Assembly: GCF_008831285.2 (NCBI RefSeq)
Contig: NC_045144.1
Location: 1,612,001 to 1,676,000 of the forward strand
Direction: 5' to 3'
DNA from: Nymphaea colorata
Lineage: Eukaryota; Streptophyta; Magnoliopsida; Nymphaeales; Nymphaeaceae
DNA length: 64,000 bases
Made by a program: the position numbers and the translations under genes. Positions 53,501-62,500 of this stretch are shown piece after piece (the first letter of the stretch is position 1; each line of letters begins with the position of its first letter). The notes under the pieces are model-generated. The model was not told where the DNA came from and did not search any database. It was given only the letters and a program-made list of their open reading frames with translations.

Positions 53501-56500
53501 TATCGTAAGCCGTATCGGTCGGGCTTTAAGATACGCCGTATCGTAACGTATCGTAACGTATCGTAAATTTTTTTCAAAAATTATTAATAAATCAGAAAAA
53601 ATTTAAAAAAATTCGGAAAATTCATAAAAAAATCAGAAAAAATTAAAAATAATAAATTGTTCATAGAAAACATGTTTGAGATAATGATAGACTTATTATT
53701 GCTATAAACTTACGCGTTCATCATTCATAAACATCAAAATTCATAACAATAATACAATATCATTCAACAAAGCATAAGGCCATAAGCCATAAAGTGATAA
53801 AGTCATAAATGATAAAACATTCAATCAAGTGTTCAACAACCATAGATTCATAACTCTTAAGTTTTTGATGCATATAAAATGAAAGCACTCTTGACTTGAC
53901 TCTCATTCATGATTCATCATTCATAATCTTCATCATCTTCATCTTCATCTTCTTCTTCTTCTTCATCGTCAAGAATTGGAAGATCTTCACCAACATATTC
54001 AGCACCAGCACCAGCAGTAGCAGACTCTCCTTCATCAACAAAGCCTTCTGTTGCTTCAACTTCAAGGTTGAAGCATTCAAGATCTTCATCATCAAATATT
54101 GTAGCTGGTTCTTCTTCAATCCATGGCTCTAGATCGTCAAAATTTTCCAAGTTGATAGGATCGAACTGAGATGTGTGCTTCCTTGCTAATGATTTTTCTA
54201 ATTCTCTACATTAAATAAGAGAAAATTTGTTAGTATATAATTTCATATAAATATATTGTACAAAAAATGTAAACATTAATTAAGCTATATGCCTATATTA
54301 CCTTTGTTTCAACCTCATATTATATCGAACAAAGACAAGGTCATTCAACCTTTTATGTTCGAGCCTATTCCTTTTTTTGTTATGGATATGTTGGAACACA
54401 CTCCAGTTCCTTTCGCATCCACTAGCACTGCATGTCTGGCTGAGGACTTTGACTGCAAAACGTGCTAAGTTTGGACAATCAAACTCATACCTATTCCACC
54501 ACAAATCTAAACAAAAATATAACAAATCAATGTGAAAGTTTTAAAAGAATCAAATGTAACAAATGCAAAGTAAATTAAAAATTTCTATGTATTTACCTGG
54601 ACGCATCGTTGTCTTGGCTCGAACAGCGGCAGGTAGTCCCATGTTCCGAAAACAACTATCATATAGATCCAACTCATTGTGCACAGCATCTTGTTCTGTA
54701 GAATCTTCCACTAACACATTAATACAATCTAACAAACCATGCATGACTTCTCTGTCCTTAAATGTAGGAGAAAATCTAATTGCAGGATTTAGATAATAAG
54801 CTACTGCATGAAGAGGTTGATGAAGCTGTCCAGTCCACCTTTTATCTATAATCTTCCATATGGACATATATAACTTTTTCTTTTCCTTTAAGTTGTCTCG
54901 AATTGCCTCTTTTGCTTTGTCCATAGCCTCATATAAGTACCCTATAGAAGGTCTGTCCTCGCTGTCAGCCAACCTGAGAACCTTAACTAATGGAACACAA
55001 ACCTTCAATAGCTTCACACATGATTCCCAAAATAGGTTATTGAATATAATATCCACAACTAAAGAAGCATTTCTTTTATGAGCATGTGGATATGCAGCCC
55101 ATTCTTCACTAGCAAACATCTGTCTCAAAGGAGTTCTTTGTTTCACCACACTCTGCACAGTCAATACATTTGTGGCAAATCTAGTTTGTGCAGGTCGTAT
55201 TAATTCAACTCCTTTTGTAAATTTTCTCATCAAACTCAATACATATGCATGATTATAGATAAATTTTGTTACCTCTTGACATTGGTCAATGGCTGATTTC
55301 ATATCATGCATCTCATTAAGATCTTGAAGCATTAGATTAACACAATGAGTGGTACATGGACTCCAATAAAATGTTCTATACTTTTGAAATAACAAATCTC
55401 CTACAGCTCTATAATTTGCAGCATTATCTGTAATAAACTGTACAATGTTTGCAGGTCCAACTTCTTGTACGACATTATCAAAAACATTGAATAAAATCTC
55501 AGCAGTCTTAGGAACATCAGACAAGTCAAGAGATTTCAAGAACATTGTACCTTTAGGGCAATAAACAAGAAAATTTACAAGTGTTCTTGACCTTGTATCA
55601 GTCCAACCATCTGACATAATGGAGCAACCTGTTTCCTTCCAACATAATTTCAACTCATCGCAATGCTCAGACACTTCTTTGACTATATCCTGAAGAATTT
55701 TGCCCCTCAACTGATGATATGATGGCATTTTGAATCCGGGGCCTATAGAAGCAATTGCATCTGTCATGGCTTGGAATTGAAAAGAATTAGCTGCATTGAA
55801 TGGAATACATGCATCATAAAACCATTTCCCTACCTGCTTTTGTGCATGATATAGCATATCTTTAGATGTCATAGCAGCACGAATCTGCGGCTGACCACCT
55901 GGGCTGGTATATGAAGGGAGAGCCAACACTAGACTTACCAGTAGGAACTCTACCACTAGGTGGTCGCATACCACGCCTGGCCCTAACATCTGTTGTGCCT
56001 CTCCTCTTCCTTCCCGTTATGCCAGATCGACCTCCTTCATACATAATCCCTTTTCCTCTACGATCTCTACCTCTTGAGGTCTCCAAATCTGTTCTTAGAC
56101 TGCTATCGTCTTCATCATCACATTCATAAGCTTCTTCCTCTTCTTCTTCATCTCCCAAAGGCACATTATAGCCTACATCTGCATCTTCAATTTCTTTTTG
56201 TATTCTCTTTTGACGTAAAGCATGAAGCATATCTAAACATTGTTGACGCACAAATGGAGGCAAAGGTTTGTTTGGTCCTCCAACACAAGGAGACGCATCT
56301 TTGGAGGTCCCTGCCAAATGGTGTTTCATTCTAATAATCCCTCCTGAAAGTGTATTCCCACAGAAGCCACATTTGAGTTTCAAACGGTTATTCTCCTTCA
56401 CCCTTTCGCACCATTGCTATGTAGGATCCATATCTTCAAAAAAAAAAACGAAATCCTATGGTAAACTTAATGAAAAACACTCAAAGTCTTCAAATCTACG

Positions 56501-59500
56501 ATTATACGGTAAAAAATTAAGAATACATGGTAAGAACATGAGATTTCATACCTTACGAAGAAGAAATGTCTGAAATGAAGAAAACCCCTTTCCTTCCCAC
56601 GAAAATCAAGCACCCACACACAAATCGACCACTTAATCTTCGATTTGACGATGAAAATCAAGTTTTTCACGGTAAAAATGAACGATCGCCCTCCCTCACG
56701 GCACTATCCAAGCGTTAGAAATGAACGGAAGAAAAATTTGAAAAAGAAGCCGAATAAGTAGGTCTCAGCCCCCTTTTGCGTTTTTAGGCCATATCGTACG
56801 ATACGGGGTGTATCGCCCCGTATCGTACGATACGGGCCCTGTATCGTACGATACGTGCGATACAGGGCCGATACACCCCCTTTTTACGATACGGGGGGTG
56901 TATCGTATCGTTTTCTTCAAACGATACGACCCTGTATCGTACGATACGACCCCGTATCGTACGATACGTACAACATTCATATGGTTCAAGAGGGAATCAC
57001 CTCCACCATACATGTAGCCTCAGAAGATCAAACAACTGATATCTTTACTAAAGTCTTGCTTATTGCAGAGTACTCTAGATGTTGTGTCAAGTTAAGCATG
57101 ATTAACATCTATGCTCTAGCTTGAGGGGGAGTGTTGAATAATATTTATGTTAGGTGGTGTTTTGAATATTTAATAGTTTTAGGAACAGTCATTTATTAAT
57201 AGTTGTTTTAGTCGTGCACTTATTTTGTAATTTGTTGGTTTCACCCTAATTCTCATTTAACATGAGATTGAGGTAGATTAATGAGTATCGATCAGAGTTC
57301 TCTCTGGGGCCTTCGTTTAGGCAGTGGATCATGTCGCTTGTCACTGGGGCCCAGCTTGCGGTCTCCTTCAATGGGAAGTGTGGTGATTTCTTCTGTCTCG
57401 AGCGTGACCTCCGTCAAGGTTGCCCGTTATCTCCCTTGCTTTTCAACTTGGTTGCTGAGAGCTTTTCTGCGCTTTTCCATCACGCAACGGTCGTTGGCTT
57501 CCTCACACCCCATTCGCTCCCCCACTTACCGTCCTTCTCCACCCTTCAGTATGCTGATGATTTTCTTCTGTTCGGCAGTGCTTCTCGCCAGCAGGTTGTG
57601 AGAACTTGTCTCATCCTTCGGGTCTTTGAGCTCATCTCAGGTCTTTCTATCAATTCCGCCAAATGTCACCTCTCCTTCATTCACGCGGATCCGGCCACGG
57701 TACTTCTCGCGGAAGCTTACTTTGGGTGTAAGGCTACTAGTCTGCCCATGGACTATCTGGGGCTTCAGATTACGTTGTCGCCTCCTGCTCCTTCTTTTTG
57801 GGATGGGGTGGAGCAGAAGCTTACGGATCGCCTTCAGTGTTGGCAGGGAAAGCTGCTTTCTCTTCCAGGTCGGATTACTTTGGCTAAGCACTGCCTCGCG
57901 TCGGTTCCTCTCCATGCTTTGTCTGTCTTTCGGCCTCCTGTGGCTGTCTTGCGTAGGTTTGATAAGCTTATTCGTAAGTTTGTTTGGGATGGTGATCGAC
58001 CTTCAGATCGCCTTGCGCATTGGGATGTGGTTGCCTTTCCGCGTCTTCTTGGGGGTGCTGGGGTTACCAACCTTAGTCGGGCTTGTGAGTCTTCCCTGTG
58101 TTCTTGGTGGTGGCGGTTAGCTACTGAACATTCTCCCATCACCCAGTTCATTAGTTCAAAATTCGACCTGCCTTCCCCTAGCGTCTGGCATAGTTCTATA
58201 TCTCACATCTCCCCTTCCCACTTTTGGTCCGACATGCTTTCTGTCCTTCCTCTTTTCCTCCGCCTTGCTGACCTCTCATCGTTCACGTCCCCATCCTGGC
58301 CCCTTTCACCTACCCGTGAGTTCACTTTTTCTTCTTGCTACCTGGCCTCCTTTGGTCCCTCTGTCGCGTCACTCCCCCCCCGGTCTCTTTGGTCTCCTGG
58401 CCCATCTCCTCGAGCCATTGCTTTTGTCTGGCTTCTTCTGACTGGCCATATCAACACTTTTGATCACATACAGCGCCTTGGCATCAGTTTGGCTAACTAG
58501 TGTCCCTTATGTCTTGTTGCGACTGAGTCTAGGGTCCACCTTTTTACTTCTTGCCCTTTTTTCTTTAGTGTCCTTGCTTCTACTTGGCCTTCCCTTGTTA
58601 GTAATCTTCCAAACCCACCATCCATTCGTCTTTTCTTCCTCTTTTGTCCTTCCCCCCACCTGATTGCTTCTTGGGGTCATGTCTGGAGGCCGTGGCTCAT
58701 TTCAGCTTGGTGGCGCATTTGGGTGGAGCGCAACAACAGGGTCTTCAGGGGCACCTTCTCTTCACCAGATTCTGTGGCTCGTCTTGTGCAAGGGGATATC
58801 CAGTTCGCCATTCGGATAAAGCGCCGCCGCCTGACTGCGGTTGGGTGACTGTGCCGTTTCGTCTTTCTTCTTCTCTCTTATTTTTCTGTGCATTGTATTG
58901 TTTATTTGTTCCTCCTGCTTGCGTAATTTTGTTCTTTGCGGATTGTTTTTATAATTAGGGGACCTCTTGTCCCCAAATTTTGTTATATATTCCCATTTTA
59001 TCGGCTCTCTCTCTCTCTCTCCCTTGGTCTCACGTAACACATACCATTAATGTTCTTACAATTCAAGCTCTGTAAGCAATTATGGCTGAAATTGAATGAA
59101 GCTATTCTAGCATCATTAACATCGCATGCACAAAACTGTTCAAACAAAACTGTCTCGTCTATAAGATAATTCTTACTCTTAGAGTACGTGGAATTTGTTC
59201 ATAGGGTTATGTGGTTTCAGAAATGGCACTTTCTCACAATCTAGACCAGCATGTACAAAAAATACCAGGACAAAGCTTCCTCAATGAGGTCAAGCTTCCA
59301 TAATTCCTCCACGCTTAACAATTATTCAAAGTCAAAAAAATCATTATGACCTTGTGTGCTTTTCAACTGTCATACTGGCAGTTCCCAATTTAAAGAATTT
59401 AATAATACATTAGAACATGACATCAGGTTTTGCTCCATGAACTGCTAAAGTTGGTTATCAAACTGCCAATTCAACCTAGTGCTTTGAATAGATCGTCAAA

Positions 59501-62500
59501 GGACCTCAAAAGCAGCTTAAAGAAACATGTGCTTTGAGAAAGGAATAAAAATTAATAAACTGACCTTGCAATAATGTGTCAAGATGGCATTAGCACCAAA
59601 CAAACAGATAATGATAACAGGTTTTCCAAAGTAATAATGAAAAGGAATCAGCATACACATCATGGCATACCTGCAATGGCAGGATGATTCGCCATAGTGT
59701 CTTCAGAAAAAAGTAACGAGAAGATAAATAAAAAATATCAAATGGAAATATGAGGACCATAAAAACAGCAGTGTACAGGAGTACCTGAAAAGGTTCAGAA
59801 GAATGCTTAAACAAATCAAGTATGAAAATTAAAAAGAAAAAAGTTAAAAAACAGTTAAATCAAATTTATTTAACCACTTAAACCGGTTTAAGATTCAAAT
59901 CAAATAGAATGAATGCTACAGAACTATGACTGCCACACAGAAGTATCATTTCAATGAGCTTATACCTTAACTTGTAAATATTATGTCCTGCAACTGAATT
60001 CTATAATTTCAATAAACACAACCAAACAGTGCAGCACTGTGAAACATGTTAAAGGACTTTTAGGGCTGACAGTCCAAAGCTCAAAAAGTAGTTTTTTCCC
60101 AGATTTATGTATTAATCATTTTTTTCTTTAACCAAGCAACACTTCCTAGGTGCATTTTTCATGTAGATATGATGTAAATGTCATATCCTGCAATGGAATT
60201 ATATAATTTCAATAAACACCACCAGATTGTGCAGCAATGTGAAATTTGACGGAAGTCACTTGAGGGTTCATACTCGAAAGCCCAAATGTCTAGTTGTCTT
60301 TTTCAGTTTTGTGCAGTAGTTTCGTGCACTGAGAAAGTAAAAAATGTGATACAGTGAATATATGAACTGACTTAGACAACACCCTACTGAAATGTAAAGC
60401 CCATCTCAGGTATATTTTGCAATCTAGCAGAAAATTTCACAAGTCAAAGATATGAGAAAAGTAGAAGACTGATAATTGCTTTAGTAGCAAAGATGTATGA
60501 AATAAGGAACTTAAAGCAGTGCTGGAGTGGCATCCTCTAATCAGATAGATGGTGAACTGCTAATCATTCTTGAACCTATGACTTTTCGGAAGAAATAAGA
60601 CAACAAGACCAAAAAATCCAAACCTTGTTGAAATTTGACACGGAAAAGGAAAAAATGTCTTCCTTGCCTGAGATGACATCTTTTGTAAAGGTTAGACTCA
60701 CAGTAGCCAATATTGCAAGTATTGAGTGCATAAATCATTCTTCAGCATCATGAAAACATCTCATAACGTTGATGGGACAGCGGGTGATTTTTCAGGAGAC
60801 AAGGTTTGAAATTTGAATCAAGAAAAATTAATATGGCTACTGTTATTTAATGTTGCCTGTGAACTGTGAAAGTAAAACACAAGAACAAGATAGCCAAAAG
60901 GGAAGCTTACTAGCTTAGAGAAACAACAATGAAGCATGAAGAACAATGGTTTCAAGGCACATCTGAAGCAGCCAGCTATGTGCAAGTAAGAAGTTAACAA
61001 AAACCCTTTAATAGACGAAGTTAAGATCTATGTAAAACTAAGTACATAATTTTCAATTATATATGTATTTATATATCATTAGACATTTAAGATGTTTTTT
61101 CCAGATCTCCCCAGACTGAGCAAAATAGGGGGGCATGTAACAGGAATGCATCAATTTGACAGAGTATCTGTTCCAAACAGAATACATGTGGACACAGTTC
61201 TGATAAACAGGGGATATGATTAAATCCTTTTTGTCTTAGCTTTTCCTTTTCTCTTATTTCTTAATGTAGAAACAAAATTATTTTGAATCTTTGATTGTCA
61301 CAAGTATCCCCACTTCTCAAAACATCAGACTAAAAATGAACCAAGGAAAGTGGGAAAAACATCAACTAAACGCAATCTAAGTCACATGGGTGCATCAAAA
61401 TGGCCCCCGCACCCATGTTGACACAATGCGGCTGGAGGTGGAGCCAGGGGTGTGGCTTTGACATGCTACTGGATGCAGATAATGCATGCCCGGCATGGTC
61501 AGCTGCACCCAGACCTAGACCCAACATTGTCCTCTTTTGGATGTGGTAATGTCACATCCTGCCTAATTTTTTTAACTTTTTTCTCTTCCCCTCTCTTTTT
61601 TTTTCCACACACTTTCTTTGCCTATCACTGACAATTCTATATCCTTTCTAGACTCTTCACTCCCTCTTTCTCTAACATTATTGTAATTTTTTTCTCTGTC
61701 TAGAGGTTTCTCTTTATTTTTGTCTATTTTCATGTCTGACAGCACTATATCCTTTACATAGAAGAAGGCAGAGGTGTCTTTTTTAAAAGAGACCAAAAAT
61801 GCACCCTATCAAAAGACTGACAGGGTGCACCAGGACACAACCTATTTTTTTGAAAAGAGAACCCTGTCCTTTTCTCTAAAAGCACAATGACGATACTAAT
61901 TTCTAAAAAGTGACAACCTATTTTATTTTCAAAAAAAGATTTTTTATTGAGTACGCAATTTTGAACTAACATAGCTTTATATAAAAAGGTTGACTAAAAA
62001 CCTGAAAAGAAAATATTGTAAAATTATGACAATGAATAACTGAAAAATAAATTATATATATATATATAGTCACAAAAAATGCGTAATTTTTGAAAAAATG
62101 CGAAATTAAATGCATTTTTAAACTTAAAAAAATGCGTTAAAATCGAAAAAACGTGTTTTTAACGTGTTTTTTTCACGTTTTTTCTCATTTTTTAATACCA
62201 AACAGTTTTTTTTTCATTTTCTATTTTTTATTTGTTGCTAATCTACTTATCTTTTGATGTCTATGTTATTATTTTCTCACTTATTTTATTTTTCCTCCAT
62301 TTTTAGTTTTTAAAATTCTTAAAAAATTACCATATTTTTCTCATATTTTTCCCGTATTTTTCAGGCTCGTTGCATTATACCTGAGAAAAACCTCGCTGTT
62401 TAAAACTCCGAAACGTTTTTGTGAGTATTATATCCTTTCAATACAAGAGAAATAAAAAAAAATAAAACAAAAATATATAGGCATTTTGGTGTAGCAAATG

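Larger units (their letters stand above)
53497..56973 (-). mobile_element. Full-length hAT transposon nested in copia G RNase H
   Basis: The element splits a copia open frame: left copia text ends IRDM near 53481, right resumes MVQEGIT near 56981. A probable 8-bp duplication is TGATATGG (left) and TCATATGG (right, about 56975-56982), with one mismatch. ATGTTGTA is present as an inverted pair at the two ends. The ends are packed with CGTATCG/CGATACG words: about 53505-53560 and, much denser, 56795-56970, where GTATCGTACGATAC is repeated many times. Terminal positions are good only to about 15 bp. Confidence 0.82.
49685..57123 (+). pseudogene. Copia G gag-pol remains (interrupted by hAT)
   Basis: Gag starts at 49685 ([20 protein letters not shown]) with a stop at 50071. 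The knuckle [16 protein letters not shown] has lost its last Cys. Protease is [10 protein letters not shown] near 50760. Integrase pieces at 51007-51711 have IRTDNALEF and [10 protein letters not shown] but lack the zinc finger. Reverse transcriptase at 52040-52700 has [13 protein letters not shown] and [10 protein letters not shown], with stops. RNase H near 53085-53490 contains a 64-bp tandem duplication (53091-53218). The hAT interrupts it after [12 protein letters not shown] near 53480. The tail [16 protein letters not shown] resumes at about 56990. Unlike the other copias here in sequence. Confidence 0.85.
48581..59039 (+). mobile_element. Copia G: old LTR retrotransposon carrying a nested hAT and a nested LINE
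   Basis: The 221-bp 5' LTR (48581-48801) starts TGTTGAATAATA and ends CTCACGTAACA. The 3' LTR begins at 57132 after GCTTGAGGGGGAG and resumes at its end (TTGGTCTCACGTAACA, to 59039), with the LINE inside. Flanks are CGTAC (48576-48580) and CATAC (59040-59044). TGGTATCAGAGCAGG (48802-48816) is the primer site. Without the nested elements it is about 5.3 kb. It starts 41 bp after the end of copia F's target duplication. Antisense to EXS. Confidence 0.9.
57132..59039 (+). repeat. Copia G 3' LTR, split by LINE
   Basis: The first part 57132 to about 57305 matches the 5' LTR through GATCAGAGTTCTCTCT. The second part is the final 25-30 bp up to 59039. The break falls in the LTR's CT-rich tract. Confidence 0.88.

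Noticed and set aside
55900-55960. 35-bp intron (GTAAGT...CAG) restoring the hAT transposase frame
   Set aside because: Donor and acceptor look good, but 35 bp is shorter than plant introns allow; a frameshift is more likely.
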